Positions 1 through 10,016 of a stretch of 64,000 nucleotides of DNA are shown here, piece after piece (within the stretch, counting starts at the first letter, position 1; each line of letters starts with the position of its first letter). A program made the translations under genes and the position numbers. This DNA is from Rufibacter tibetensis. GTDB lineage: Bacteria; Bacteroidota; Bacteroidia; Cytophagales; Hymenobacteraceae. A model generated the notes under the pieces. It was not told where the DNA came from and made no database searches. It was given only the letters and a program-made list of their open reading frames with translations. The DNA lies in assembly GCF_001310085.1 (NCBI RefSeq), contig NZ_CP012643.1:5028001-5092000 (forward strand), in the 5' to 3' direction.

Positions 1-353
1 TCACTGGCTAGCTGAGGCATAAAACTGAGCAGCGCCCAAAATAAAGCGGTAGAAACGAGGAACAACAGGATTTTAGCAAACAGAACATTATTGAAAATCA
101 CGCTTCGGGCTTCCAGGTTGTCCTTGTCCAGGGCTACTGCTCTGGTAGCCGTTAAATCAAACCCGTAGTTGGTCAGCAGCACAAAATAAGAAACTACAAC
201 CGAGGCAAAATTGATAACCCCAAACTTGTCTGGACCAATGATGCGCACAATGATAGGAATGGAAATAATAGGCAACACGTTGTTGGCTACCTGCAGCAAG
301 CTCAAAGAAAAGAAGTTCTTAAATAATTTACTTTGGTTTTTAACTGCGTCCAT
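1..353 (-). CDS. polysaccharide flippase (Wzx-like), N-terminal part only
   Basis: The minus-strand frame starts at ATG 351-353 and runs off the left edge, so only about 117 residues are visible and the rest lies outside. The protein begins MDAVKNQSKLFKNFFSLSLL and shows hydrophobic segments with the IIGPDKFGVINFA pattern typical of the first helices of oligosaccharide/O-antigen flippases (MATE-like, polysaccharide biosynthesis family). Such proteins move lipid-linked sugar repeat units across the inner membrane. It follows the GT4 gene at 109 bp on the same strand, which fits the exopolysaccharide locus upstream. The assignment rests on membrane pattern and context; the truncated length leaves sub-family open. 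Confidence 0.75.
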   Translation of the reverse strand, partial: MDAVKNQSKLFKNFFSLSLLQVANNVLPIISIPIIVRIIGPDKFGVINFASVVVSYFVLLTNYGFDLTATRAVALDKDNLEARSVIFNNVLFAKILLFLVSTALFWALLSFMPQLAS

Positions 354-461
354 TCACCAGATTAATGTGTATGCAAAGTATAAATATGGTCTTCAATTAG
401 TAATTGAGTGAAGGCATAAAGGTTTTAAGAAACTTCTCCCAGCCCATAGAAGCAGTTTACC

Positions 462-1520
462 TCAAGACCGCACCAGCCTGCGATATAAAGAAAACAGCTG
501 CTCGTTTAACCTGGCCAGATTGTATTCTGCATCAATTTTACGTTGGTTATTTTCGGCCATCCTAATCATCTCCTGGGGGTTGGACTTTACAAAAGCAATG
601 TGCTGGCAGAGACTCTCCACATCGCCGGGCGTTATCAGAAAACCATTCACACCTTCGGTAACCAGATCAGGAATACCTCCTACCCGTCCGCTGATGATGA
701 TCTTACCAGCAGCCATGGCCTCCAGAATAGACATAGGCAACCCTTCGTTGTATGAGGGAAGGATCATGGTATCGGCTCTTTTAAGCCATTCCATTTTTTC
801 TTTCTCCCCTATCCAACCCAGTACCTGTACATTGTTTTGCAAGCCTTTTTCCTGCACAATTCTGTGCACCTGCTCTATTTCCCCATCACCGGCAAGGTAA
901 AAAACGAGGTCATGGTGGTGGTGCCTGTTGACCAGGATGTCTGCTGCTTCCAGTAGGTCATAAACACCTTTTCGTTGACCTAGCCGCCCTAGAAACAAGA
1001 ACTTAGAAAGGTTTGCGGGCATGGTATAGCAGGAAGCAAAAAACTGGGTATACACGCCATTATGTAAAACCTCTACATTCTTGTTTGAGATGTTCTTTTC
1101 AAAGAAATGCCTCCAAAACCCAGACAGCACCAGAATGCTGCTACAAAAAGAGAAGATCATCCGGATATACCACTGGGCAATAGACGAAGAGGAGTTGTAA
1201 AAGGAATCAAAATCTGCCCCGTGCACGTGCATGACCACTGGTTTGCCACGTAATTTACTGAGCAGCACAAAGAGGCTTTTCCGGTAGAAACTGGCGCCAG
1301 ATGCCACGTGAATGTGCACCAGATCCATCTTACTGGTTTTCAGAAATTCAAGGATCGCATCAAGATTTCGGGAGATCTTTTCAGAAGCGCTTCCTTCCAC
1401 ATGTGATACAATATGGGTAAACCGAACCTCAGGATTTCGGTTTTGCAACATGTCGTTGATCACCGTAGCCATTCCGCCTTTTGTCCGGGTGATACTAGGA
1501 CCTACAATGACAACCTCCAT
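462..1520 (-). CDS. glycosyltransferase family 4 (GT-B fold)
   Basis: This 352-residue protein has a GT-B architecture. The N-terminal half contains the glycine-rich acceptor-side loop TRTKGGMATVIND. The C-terminal GT4 domain has FLGRLGQRKGVYDLLEA, then AGDGEIEQ, GWIGEKEKMEWLKRAD, and the E-x7-E donor-binding motif EGLPMSILEAMAAG near residues 260-275. It should transfer a sugar from a nucleotide donor to a growing exopolysaccharide unit at the cytoplasmic membrane; donor and acceptor cannot be read from sequence. The frame also opens with TTG at 1529, but ATG at 1520 gives the natural family start MEVVIVGPS. It lies between the Wzc-like gene and the flippase, all on the minus strand. Confidence 0.88.
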   Translation of the reverse strand: MEVVIVGPSITRTKGGMATVINDMLQNRNPEVRFTHIVSHVEGSASEKISRNLDAILEFLKTSKMDLVHIHVASGASFYRKSLFVLLSKLRGKPVVMHVHGADFDSFYNSSSSIAQWYIRMIFSFCSSILVLSGFWRHFFEKNISNKNVEVLHNGVYTQFFASCYTMPANLSKFLFLGRLGQRKGVYDLLEAADILVNRHHHHDLVFYLAGDGEIEQVHRIVQEKGLQNNVQVLGWIGEKEKMEWLKRADTMILPSYNEGLPMSILEAMAAGKIIISGRVGGIPDLVTEGVNGFLITPGDVESLCQHIAFVKSNPQEMIRMAENNQRKIDAEYNLARLNEQLFSLYRRLVRS

Positions 1521-1670
1521 AGACTTCAACAGAAAAGAAATTTAATAAAATTTTAATATTCTGTGCTTCTTAATGGCAATACCTACTTTTCTGACCTTGT
1601 GTTGCAGCTAATACCTTAAGCAGAGTTCCTCAACAGCAGTCCTGTAACACGTTTTTAGCCTGTTCTCAAT

Positions 1671-1718
1671 AAAAAAGGCTGAAATCAGAATCAAATCTGC
1701 CTTCTGAAACAAGCCTTT
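1671..1718 (-). terminator. possible terminator after the Wzc-like gene
   Basis: Read on the minus strand, AAAGGCT pairs with AGCCTTT over a long loop that itself contains CAGAA/TTCTG, and the stem runs into TTTTTTATT. It starts six bases after the stop of the Wzc-like gene. The long loop makes it a weak candidate. Confidence 0.4.
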
Positions 1719-1723
1719 CGTTA

Positions 1724-4039
1724 TTAGCTTCTTACAAAAGCTTTCTTCTTTGCAGGAATATTCTCATACCCGTACCCATACCCGTATCCATAATACCTAC
1801 TCAGGAATCCACGTGGTTTCACATCATTGAAGACGATAGATAAATTAGGAAGCGCCTCCAGGGCAGGATCTCTTTCCAGTTTTTGCAGTTGCGTCTCAGG
1901 AGTTTTTCCTTGCCGTATGACTAATAAGGAGATATCACAGTATTTAGAAATAAGGTAAGCATCTGTGGTTTGCTCTGTGGGGGAGGTGTCTAATATAATA
2001 AAATCATACCGCGGCTCTAAAGAGGCAAAAAGATCCTGCACATCAGGGTGTAACAGAAACTCAGCGGAGTCTTCAGGCATGCTACCCGTTGGCAACACAC
2101 TCAAATTTGGGTACCCAGTTCTGTAAATCACCTGCTCTAAGGTGGCAGTACCCTTAATATAATCAGTAAACCCCTGCTGATCTAACAAGTCATGCAAGGC
2201 AGAAGTATCTGGGGTTAAAAGATCAAAATCAATCACCAAAACGGTCTGCCCAGCCGATGCAAGGCTCATGGCAAGTTGGTTTGCAACAAACGTCTTCCCC
2301 TCCTTCTCAATGCTGGAGGTTACCAAAATCTTTTGCTTTATCTCACCGGTTGAAAATAACCCCATTGCTGCCTGCATTTGCTTGAACTGAGCAGTAAACA
2401 CCGGCATAGGTACAAGGGGCAGGTTAGGAATTTTTCTTCCTTTCACATGAACAATCTCTGCCACCACCGGTATGCTGGTCCCTCGTTCTAAAGCAGACCT
2501 GAACAAGATTTTACTGGTGAGCCCCTCCTTGATCAATATGTAGAGTATTCCTAGCGCAAGGGAGGCAATTAAGGCCCCAATCAATATAAACAGCCTTTTT
2601 GAAGCCACCGGAGTAACACTTGCCTCAGCCCGATCCACCACCCTACTGTCTGCAATGGTAGACGCGGAACTCAGTTCGGCCTCCTCTTTCCGTTGAAGCA
2701 GAAAAGCATATACATCATTCTTGATGGCCTGCTGGCGGCTTATTTCCAAAAGCTCTCTTTCTTTTCGGGGAATGTTTCTGATGAGGGAATTGAACTTGCC
2801 ACTAGTTGCGTTCAAGTTGTTTCTGCTGGCCTGCAAGCGCTGACGTTGGTTACGCACAATGCTTAAGACATTAGGCCTTATTTTCTGAATTTCGCCCTGG
2901 ATCGCCTGGGCAATGGGGTTATTTTCCCCAGTAGTCCTGCGCAGATTGGCGTATTGCAGTTCAAGTTCATTCAGAGTCTGCAGTAAATCGGTTAACACCG
3001 GGTCATTGATCCCCAAGGTGGTAGGAATAATGCCCGTCCGGTTTTCACCTGAGCGAACATGTTGTTCCACCTGGCTTAAAGCCGCCAACTGCATGTCCAG
3101 GTCAGACGCTTTACGGTCGTTTTCTGAAACATTCTGCAAATACAAACGCCCCTGCTCACTTAAGTCTACCACTCCTTCTGCCGACCTGAAGTTCTGTATC
3201 CTGCGGTTAATGGAGTCCAATTCCTGTTCCAGCAGGTTCACTCTTTCGGTGACAAAGGATAGGGTATTGGTAGCCAACTGGTTATTATTCTGAATGGAAG
3301 CGCGGGTATAGGCATCTATCAATGCATTTACAATGTCCTCGCCCCTTTCAGGTACCTCATCTGTGTACTTGATGTTTACCACCGAAGATAACTTGCTAGT
3401 AGCGCCCACCTCCAGGTTGTTTAGCAACCCCACCGTTGTTTTGCGGGGATCAACCAAAGAAAAATACAAACTGCGGTCAGTAGACCTTTTTTGTTCGGGG
3501 TTTTTCACAAACCTGAGGGTACCGTATGGGAACGTAATCCATTGACCTAGTGGGTGCCTTCTCCCCTCCACATGAACTGTATTGGAGGCTTCGTTATACT
3601 CAAAACTAATTTCAGGCTGTTCTTTTACCTTATTTAGATTCTGTACTTCTACCCTTACCGGAGAGGTTAGGTAAGCGGAAGCCGGTTTAATGCGTCCTTT
3701 TTCAAAAACAGGCGCATACAGGTGTAGGTTGGTCACTACATCCCGCATAAGCGTTCGGGACTGCAATACAAGAACTTCGTTTTCTACAATCTTTCCCCCG
3801 GCATAAAGATTAAGTGACTGCAGGGTTTCTGACTCTTCTACCCCTCTTACTTTATCTTTTAATACAAGAGTAGCGGAAATTACATAAGTGGGCGTGATGT
3901 ATTTGGTGAAGACAACTGCAAGGGACAGAAATGTAAGCCCCAGTAACACAAACAAGGGCCAGTAAGGCAAATACCGGAACGACAGGATACTTAAAATACT
4001 ATCTCCGGAGTTATCTGCTACCTTTCTTCTTGGTTTCAT
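1724..4039 (-). CDS. exopolysaccharide chain-length/co-polymerase protein with tyrosine-kinase-like ATPase domain (Wzc family)
   Basis: A 771-residue polysaccharide co-polymerase. An N-terminal Wzz-type domain starts with a membrane helix (about residues 30-50). A long coiled-coil periplasmic region follows, with a GNVR-type end before a second helix (SKRLFILIGALIASLALGIL). The cytoplasmic BY-kinase domain has a Walker-A-like SSIEKEGKTFVANQLA, Walker A' VLVIDFDLLTP and Walker B FIILDTSPT. The C-terminus carries alternating tyrosines (YYGYGYGYGYEN), the usual autophosphorylated tail. It controls polymer length together with the outer-membrane exporter encoded 9 bp upstream. Both membrane and kinase parts sit in one chain, as in Gram-negative Wzc. 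The P-loop has Glu-Lys-Glu-Gly-Lys-Thr instead of a strict GxxxxGK[ST]. Confidence 0.9.
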   Translation of the reverse strand: MKPRRKVADNSGDSILSILSFRYLPYWPLFVLLGLTFLSLAVVFTKYITPTYVISATLVLKDKVRGVEESETLQSLNLYAGGKIVENEVLVLQSRTLMRDVVTNLHLYAPVFEKGRIKPASAYLTSPVRVEVQNLNKVKEQPEISFEYNEASNTVHVEGRRHPLGQWITFPYGTLRFVKNPEQKRSTDRSLYFSLVDPRKTTVGLLNNLEVGATSKLSSVVNIKYTDEVPERGEDIVNALIDAYTRASIQNNNQLATNTLSFVTERVNLLEQELDSINRRIQNFRSAEGVVDLSEQGRLYLQNVSENDRKASDLDMQLAALSQVEQHVRSGENRTGIIPTTLGINDPVLTDLLQTLNELELQYANLRRTTGENNPIAQAIQGEIQKIRPNVLSIVRNQRQRLQASRNNLNATSGKFNSLIRNIPRKERELLEISRQQAIKNDVYAFLLQRKEEAELSSASTIADSRVVDRAEASVTPVASKRLFILIGALIASLALGILYILIKEGLTSKILFRSALERGTSIPVVAEIVHVKGRKIPNLPLVPMPVFTAQFKQMQAAMGLFSTGEIKQKILVTSSIEKEGKTFVANQLAMSLASAGQTVLVIDFDLLTPDTSALHDLLDQQGFTDYIKGTATLEQVIYRTGYPNLSVLPTGSMPEDSAEFLLHPDVQDLFASLEPRYDFIILDTSPTEQTTDAYLISKYCDISLLVIRQGKTPETQLQKLERDPALEALPNLSIVFNDVKPRGFLSRYYGYGYGYGYENIPAKKKAFVRS

Positions 4040-4048
4040 ATTCCCTTT

Positions 4049-4825
4049 CTACTGCGCAAGTCTATCTACCACAATTACCACCACTGAGAGTGCGCTTATC
4101 AAGGCCGGTAATAATTGATTTAAACGGGTAGCCCCAGCCACTCTTGCTTTGTTTGGCTCAATGTAAACTATGTCATTCGACCTTAAATAGTAATAAGGTG
4201 ATGTGAAGATTTCATTTGAGTTCAGGTTCACCCGGGTGGTGATTCTTTTGCCGGCTTCCTCGCGTATCACCAGTACATTATCGCGTTTTCCATAAATAGT
4301 TACATCACCAGCCAAACCAAGCGCTTCCAGTAAACTTATTTTTTCTCCCGGTACGGTAATAACCGTGGGCCGGGTTACTTCTCCCAGAACAGTCACCCTG
4401 AAGTTCAGGAATCTGACTTCAACTACAGGGTCAACTAAAAGTTTACGGGAAAGCAAAGCATTTCTAAGGTTATTCTGCAGTTGGCTTTTGGTTAACCCTT
4501 CTGCTTTCACAGCACCTAGCATCAAAAACCTGATCATCCCGTCTTTGTCTACCAAATACCCCGCAGGTTCCATGACATCACCAGTGGGGGTTGAACTACG
4601 AACTTCAGATTGGTTTGGCAGATTGAAAATTCTGGAAGCCTCAGGGTTCAGGCTACTTACCGTAATGCTCAAAAGATCATTTTGTTGAATGATGGGCTCA
4701 GGAATTTCAATGGTTGCAAAGCTAGCGTTATCTCCTAAATCATTGAAGTACGTAGCCTTTCGGGAATTGACACAAGAAAAAAGAAAGGGCAAAAGCAGAA
4801 TTGCAAGTAGAACTTTACTCCTCAT
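4049..4825 (-). CDS. polysaccharide export outer-membrane lipoprotein (Wza-like, SLBB)
   Basis: This 258-residue protein has a lipoprotein signal (LLAILLLPFLFSCVN, Cys18 region). A Poly_export domain (IIQQNDLLSITVSSLNPEAS) and an SLBB-type domain (VTVLGEVTRPTVITVPGEKI) follow. The C-terminus is a hydrophobic helix (LLPALISALSVVVIVVDRL), common in Bacteroidota versions. It should form the outer-membrane channel for exopolysaccharide. It is the first gene of the minus-strand cluster and is followed after 9 bp by the Wzc-like partner, an arrangement that implies co-transcription. The region upstream to 5558 is AT-rich and probably holds the promoter. Confidence 0.9.
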   Translation of the reverse strand: MRSKVLLAILLLPFLFSCVNSRKATYFNDLGDNASFATIEIPEPIIQQNDLLSITVSSLNPEASRIFNLPNQSEVRSSTPTGDVMEPAGYLVDKDGMIRFLMLGAVKAEGLTKSQLQNNLRNALLSRKLLVDPVVEVRFLNFRVTVLGEVTRPTVITVPGEKISLLEALGLAGDVTIYGKRDNVLVIREEAGKRITTRVNLNSNEIFTSPYYYLRSNDIVYIEPNKARVAGATRLNQLLPALISALSVVVIVVDRLAQ

Positions 4826-5557
4826 ATGGTAGTGATAGCGCCTATTTTAGGTACAAGTTTCCCTTTTATTTTTAGGTGATACAAGCTTTAAAGGCTTTAT
4901 GTTTAGTTAAGTTACTTTGGCTATTGTACTTCTCTCAAAAGTAACTCAAGTTATTGGGGGAATAAACCTGATGATTTAATTTCAATAATACTTTAATCAA
5001 GGTCAAAGAACTGATTCACAACCAATTCTTTGGCAAATTAAGAGGGGAACCGTTACTGTTGTAATAAGTATAGCTTAATTTCAAAAAAGCCATATCCTGC
5101 TTTGCTCTAAAGCACATCTCACTTACTGCATGTCACTTTAATTATGATCTATGACTTAAGTAAGTAGAAAAACAGGTATTGCTATTCTAAAGCTTCAAAG
5201 TTAATTTATTAGGGCACTAGTTCAAGATGATCCCCAAATTTTGTTATGACCAAAACAGGAGGATTTCTTAGTTGTCTGGAAGTAAGTATTATGACCATAT
5301 ACTGGAAATTCTGCTCCCAATTTACGGTTGTAGCATATCAAGTTCTTATTTGGAAAAGTATTAAGTAGGAGTTGGTGTTCTGAGATACCCTACTTCCCTG
5401 TTTTAGAGATTAATAGAACTATCATCATATTCATTTTAGGATGGAAGTGATAAGGTTGAATCCTAAACCATGGCTAAATAATTTACCAAATCCTTTATCT
5501 CGTTTAATTTGATTTGATGAGGAGACCCCAACCCTGCAAATTAGGTTTATTATTAAA
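4826..5557. other. non-coding AT-rich gap upstream of the exopolysaccharide genes
   Basis: No convincing reading frame, RNA gene or large inverted repeat was seen. It should contain the promoter of the Wza-like gene, but no box stands out enough to call. Confidence 0.5.
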
Positions 5558-5594
5558 AACAAGAGGTGAAACCCATAGGCTGTCACCTCTTGTT
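5558..5594 (-). terminator. rho-independent terminator of the acid phosphatase gene
   Basis: Perfect 12-bp arms (AACAAGAGGTGA at 5558-5569, its complement at 5583-5594) enclose a 13-nt loop. On the minus strand the stem runs into TTTTTAATAAT. It lies about 150 bp past the stop of the minus-strand phosphatase gene. Confidence 0.75.
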
Positions 5595-5745
5595 ACTTGT
5601 TTTGTGAACGCAGTAAAAGATATCATCTACAGAAGATAGGCGGAAGTCTCTTTAAGTGGTTACTCATGCGACTAAAGATTTCTTAAAGGCTGGCAGATTG
5701 TTTCAGGTAACTACCAGATTTAGTTTTCCATTCAGCTTTGGCAGC

Positions 5746-6585
5746 TCATAGGTCTGCTTTGAAGGCCTCATTCTGGAAATAAGCGGTAAGCATCTGGTGG
5801 GCAAGAAGGCGGGCAGCCTCATTGTCGCTGGGATAGTGGATGCCCATGATTTCGCGAGATTTTCTGATCTCTTCGGCCAAAGCCAGAAAAGCTTCTCTTT
5901 TCTCCGGAATGATCTCGCTCCAGGTGTAGGCTTGGAGAAACGCCCACAGGGTATGGCCACTGGCAAAAGCTGGGGAAGACATTCTGGCCATGGGTTTCAA
6001 CGCAGGCTCTAAGTGGTACGGGCGAGGCCGCAACTGCTGGTATTTCACAGTGAATTCCATAACGCGCATGTCTAGCATCACCCCTTGCAGCAGTCGGGCT
6101 ATTTGCGGAAGGTTTTCGGCAGTTGCCCAAGGCCCCAGCACTTCTGTTCCTTCAAAGAATAGATGACGTAGGTTCTCCTGATAGCTGGGAAGACCTGGAA
6201 AGAAGTTCATTTGGGGCCAATAACCTATGTTCCCCAGAAATGTTACCCGCTGCTCTTGTTCAGGGGTGCGCTTTTTTTGTAATTGAAGAAGGTAGTCTAG
6301 TTCCTGGCGTGTCTGGTCAGAACTATTGGCCGGTGCCTTTACGCTATGACTTATTTTGTGCAACTGCACACGGGTAAGATAATGGGGTGGCACCAGAAGA
6401 TACGTAACGGAACTACCATACTCGGCGGCCGGATACTGCACCGTATCCAGTAAGGCTCTTTCCGGGTTAGGAGCGGCGTTTACTTGTTGCAGGGCTTTGT
6501 AGTGACCCGATACAGATTCCTGAAGATGTTGAGCAAAGGAAAAAAAGGATAGAAGCAGAAACGGAAGCAGTAGCATCTTTTTCAT
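5746..6585 (-). CDS. secreted PAP2-fold acid phosphatase (class A non-specific type)
   Basis: A 279-residue protein with a clear signal peptide (MKKMLLLPFLLLSFFSFAQ). It carries the three-part PAP2 active-site signature: KYQQLRPRP (K-x6-RP), SPAFASGHT (PSGH-type, here ASGH) and SREIMGIHYPSD (SR-x5-HxPSD with catalytic His). It should hydrolyse phosphomonoesters in the periplasm or outside the cell, like bacterial PhoN/PhoC acid phosphatases. Length and motif order fit class A enzymes. It stands alone, with its own terminator about 150 bp downstream, so it is probably monocistronic. The physiological substrate is not evident. Confidence 0.9.
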   Translation of the reverse strand: MKKMLLLPFLLLSFFSFAQHLQESVSGHYKALQQVNAAPNPERALLDTVQYPAAEYGSSVTYLLVPPHYLTRVQLHKISHSVKAPANSSDQTRQELDYLLQLQKKRTPEQEQRVTFLGNIGYWPQMNFFPGLPSYQENLRHLFFEGTEVLGPWATAENLPQIARLLQGVMLDMRVMEFTVKYQQLRPRPYHLEPALKPMARMSSPAFASGHTLWAFLQAYTWSEIIPEKREAFLALAEEIRKSREIMGIHYPSDNEAARLLAHQMLTAYFQNEAFKADL

Positions 6586-6820
6586 AAGTTGATGTTAGTT
6601 TAAGTTACATTCAACCCGAAGACGCGGTGACCCCGCAAAAGACGCAACATGTCTTTTAAATTTCTTTTATTTAAGTGAATTAGCTTTCAAATCAAGAAAT
6701 GCACCCGCATATAGGTTAGTTAAGCAGCTCATATACTCTTCTCCATTGACTTAACAAAAAGCCCCTGCTACTTATGGTGTACCAAGGGCTAAGTCAAGAA
6801 GAATTATTTAAGGCTTGTCT

Positions 6821-8410
6821 CTAGGTGGGATTATCCCAGATAGACTTTAAAGTATACGCCTTACTGTCCTGTAATTTTGTAGTACCCGTTGACACCAACT
6901 CTACTTTCGTAAATTCTTCTGTTGGGAAGAAGATATCCGTCATAACGGTTCTTCCGTCATTGGCGAAAACTTCAACGGACGCTACGTCTAACAGGAGATG
7001 CAGCCTCAGTTTACCGTTCTCTAAGGATAGGGGTGATGTATGTTTGCCAGAGAAAGTTTCCTTGAAGTCCATTTTCCCGGACTTGGTGCGGTCAATGTAA
7101 AGCACTTCACCAGCCACGGAGTAGCCAACATCCACATGCTCTCCCTTGGTGTTGGAAAATCTAAGGATCACCTCCTGCGCTTGGGAGACATCCAGGTTCA
7201 GGTCCAGTTCCTGGAGTGGGGAGGTAAGTTTGTAGCGGCTGCTCAGATCAAGTAAACTGGTCACTTCCTGGCCTTTGATGGAAGTTGAGCTAGTCCGAAG
7301 CTTCTGCAGCTCTTTGACCGGAACATTCGTCATTCTTACTCCCTCCCTGGTTTGTTGCAGCTTGAGTTCGCGGGGAACGGTCATGGCACTGCGCTAGGAG
7401 GTGGTGGGCACTTCATTTGCGTACAACCAATTGCTCATCCAACCCAGTAACAGGCGGCGTCCGTCTGATTCAGGAACATTGGCCCAGGTGACGCCGGCAT
7501 AGTTATCAGTGCCATGGTCAACCCACAAGGTAGTTTGAGGTGAATTGTCGTTCTTGAACGTTTTTCCGTCAAAGTCTCCAATGAAGTATTGGGTGGCAGA
7601 ACCTTTGTTGGGACCGCCTGGGTTGATACTCACCAACAGCACCCATTTCTCTTGCCCATTCACTTTAAGCGGAAATAAATCTGGGCATTCCCAAACCCCG
7701 CCATGAGCACCGGCAGTTTGCCCAAACTCGCTCAACTTAGTCCACTCCAAAAGATTTTTGGAGCCATAGAACTCAATATGATCCAGAACCGCTAAAGCCA
7801 TGATCCACTGCCCGCCTTTCTCGTTCCAGGAAACCTTGGGATCTCTAAAATCCCGTATTCCTGGATTCTTCAGGACCGGGTTTTTAGGGTACTTCTTCCA
7901 GGTCCTGCCGTTATCTACACTATAGGCAATCCCCTGCGTCTGGTAATCATTTCGTCCGGCTTTTTCCATTTCGGCATTGTGGTAGGTAAAGATGGCCACC
8001 ATAGGTGGGTTCTCTTTGGTACCCAGGCCTGAGGAATTGTTTATATCTACTACTGCGCTCCCAGAGAAAATGGTACCGAACTCATCTGGATAAAGGGCGA
8101 TGGGCAGGTGTTCCCAATACACCATGTCCTTACTGACTGCATGCCCCCAATGCATGGGTCCCCAGGTGGTACCTTCAGGATGATGCTGGTAAAACAAATG
8201 GTACTCCCCGTTATGATACACCATTCCGTTAGGATCATTCATCCACTTGGACGGTGGCGTAAAGTGAAATTGCGGCCGGTGCTGCTCGGTCACCTGACGG
8301 CTCACGGACCCTTGGACAGGTTTGGAAACGGAGTCTTTGCTAAGATTGCAACTCCAGGTGCCGGCCAGCAGAAGGGCACTTAAAAGGTGGAGGGCTTGTG
8401 TTCGTATCAT
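6821..8410 (-). pseudogene. GH32 fructan/sucrose hydrolase lipoprotein interrupted by one in-frame TAG
   Basis: Two pieces in the same frame (7394-8410, 338 residues; 6821-7384 from the next ATG) join into a 529-codon glycoside hydrolase family 32 gene. The only break is a TAG at 7394-7396. The first part has a lipobox (LLLAGTWSC, Cys21), the nucleophile motif WMNDPNG (Asp59), FRDPK (Asp190) and the acid/base motif WECPD (Glu241). The second part is the C-terminal beta-sandwich. The stop falls in EVPTTS-[stop]-RSAMTVPREL, where GH32 enzymes have a conserved Trp in the W-R-x-x-M/T motif, so TGG to TAG is the simplest explanation. An intact enzyme would hydrolyse levan, inulin or sucrose. It may be a recent pseudogene, a read error, or two-chain expression from the internal ATG. 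Confidence 0.88.
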
Positions 8411-8777
8411 ATGTTATTGTTTACTCACTTCTTTGTTTCTTGTTTTTAATTCTTTTTCGGGAAAACAGCCTTAAACCTTGGTAAGACTTCTTTAGTTTTT
8501 CGTGATTATCTAAAATCCTTTGGACTTATTATTTCTCTAGTTTTCAGTCATGGACATCATCTTTTCCTTCCTTCCAGTAGGAATTATAATTTGGTCATCT
8601 CTTCCTTAAGTGGCGAGCATACTGAAAGTATATCCATATTTTCCTAAATCATTTCTAATTCCATGACCCTGCTAAACTCAACCTTTGGTAAGGATGTCTC
8701 TGAATATCTGCTATTTGTCTATGCTTTGGTTATTTTTTATCTTATCTTCAGAATAGATAGTTTCAAGCGGTACTAAA
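8411..8777. other. divergent intergenic region
   Basis: Gap between the minus-strand GH32 gene and the plus-strand phosphatase-superfamily gene; both promoters must lie here. It also holds one copy of a recurrent 17-bp motif (8461-8477, minus strand). No gene seen. Confidence 0.5.
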
Positions 8778-9770
8778 ATGAGGCTAGAAAATTCTTGGGG
8801 TAAAATCAAAAACAGCATCCTACGGTCTTATCACCCGGTTAGATATGCTGCGGTTTTACTTTTGGTTTTAAGCTTTATTTCTGTTTGCAACGCCGCACCT
8901 GAGAAACCGAAAAAGAAGCGCACAAAGAATGTAGTTATATTAGTAATTGACGGCCCCCGGTATACTGAAACCTGGGGTGATCCCTCCCTCCAGTATATAC
9001 CCAATATGGCCAAAACGTTAAGGCCACAGGGTACCTTTTTCTCTCATTTTTACAACGATGGGTACACCTACACCACTTCCGGGCATACTGCTATTACCAC
9101 AGGCGTGCGCCAACCCATAGACAACGACGGATTGGAACTGCCCCTTAATCCTTCCATTTTCCAAGCCTGGCTAAAGAAATCAGGCAAAGCTGCTACAAAG
9201 GCCTGGATCATAGCCAGCAAAGACAAGCTTTCGGTGTTAGCTAATACTACTAACCCTGAGTGGAAAGATACATATCAACCGGAAAGTAACTGTGGTACCG
9301 ATGGCGTTGGCAACGGCTATCGAGCTGATTCCACCACCATTCGGGTAGCGAAACAGATCTTAACAAAACATAAACCTAATCTGGTGCTAATAAATTTGTT
9401 GCAACCAGATGGTGCCGGGCACGCGGCTAATTGGGAGGCTTACCTAAGAGGCATTTCAACTTCAGACCATTACGCTAAGCTTTTGTGGGATTTTATACAA
9501 ATTAATAAAAACTACAAGGATAAAACGGCCCTGCTGATTACCAACGACCATGGCCGCCATTTAGACGGCATTCTGGATGGATATGTATCTCATGGAGATG
9601 ATTGCGAGGGCTGCCGGCACATTAGTTTACTGGCTTTGGGGCCAGATTTCCAAAAAGGCCTAATAATCGAAACGACCTATAACTTAACTGATATAGCAAC
9701 CACCGTTGCCCAATTACTTAAATTCCGGATCCCGACCAGCCAGGGAAAGATTATAAGAGAATTATTATAG
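8778..9770 (+). CDS. secreted alkaline-phosphatase-superfamily (sulfatase/phosphodiesterase-like) protein
   Basis: A 330-residue protein with an N-terminal hydrophobic signal/anchor (YAAVLLLVLSFISVCNAA). NVVILVIDGPRYTETWGD follows, the first metal-binding motif of the alkaline phosphatase superfamily. The likely nucleophile region is YTYTTSGHTAITTG. Further metal ligands are in LLQPDGAGHAANW and LLITNDHGRHLDG, and the histidine in YVSHGDDCEGCRH may be the last ligand. It should act outside the cytoplasm on a phosphate or sulfate ester; the substrate is unknown. It is shorter than typical sulfatases and closer to type I phosphodiesterase-like proteins. ATG at 8778 gives the signal peptide directly. 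Confidence 0.78.
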   Translation: MRLENSWGKIKNSILRSYHPVRYAAVLLLVLSFISVCNAAPEKPKKKRTKNVVILVIDGPRYTETWGDPSLQYIPNMAKTLRPQGTFFSHFYNDGYTYTTSGHTAITTGVRQPIDNDGLELPLNPSIFQAWLKKSGKAATKAWIIASKDKLSVLANTTNPEWKDTYQPESNCGTDGVGNGYRADSTTIRVAKQILTKHKPNLVLINLLQPDGAGHAANWEAYLRGISTSDHYAKLLWDFIQINKNYKDKTALLITNDHGRHLDGILDGYVSHGDDCEGCRHISLLALGPDFQKGLIIETTYNLTDIATTVAQLLKFRIPTSQGKIIRELL

Positions 9771-10016
9771 ATAAGTAAAATAAGTAAAGTCCTTATTCCA
9801 CGCCAATTGATCACCAAACTTAATGGTGTTTTTAAGCTTATTATTATTCCATCAAAACTTTACTACTAATTTGAATTAGCACCCAAAATGCTTAAATTAA
9901 TTTATACCTTTTGATATCATTCCCTCTACCCTGCCGGTAACCTGAGCTATCTACCCGATAAACCTGGTTTTCTCTTATACCCTCCTACTTTTTTGGTATA
10001 AAATAAGCCCTTGGTT

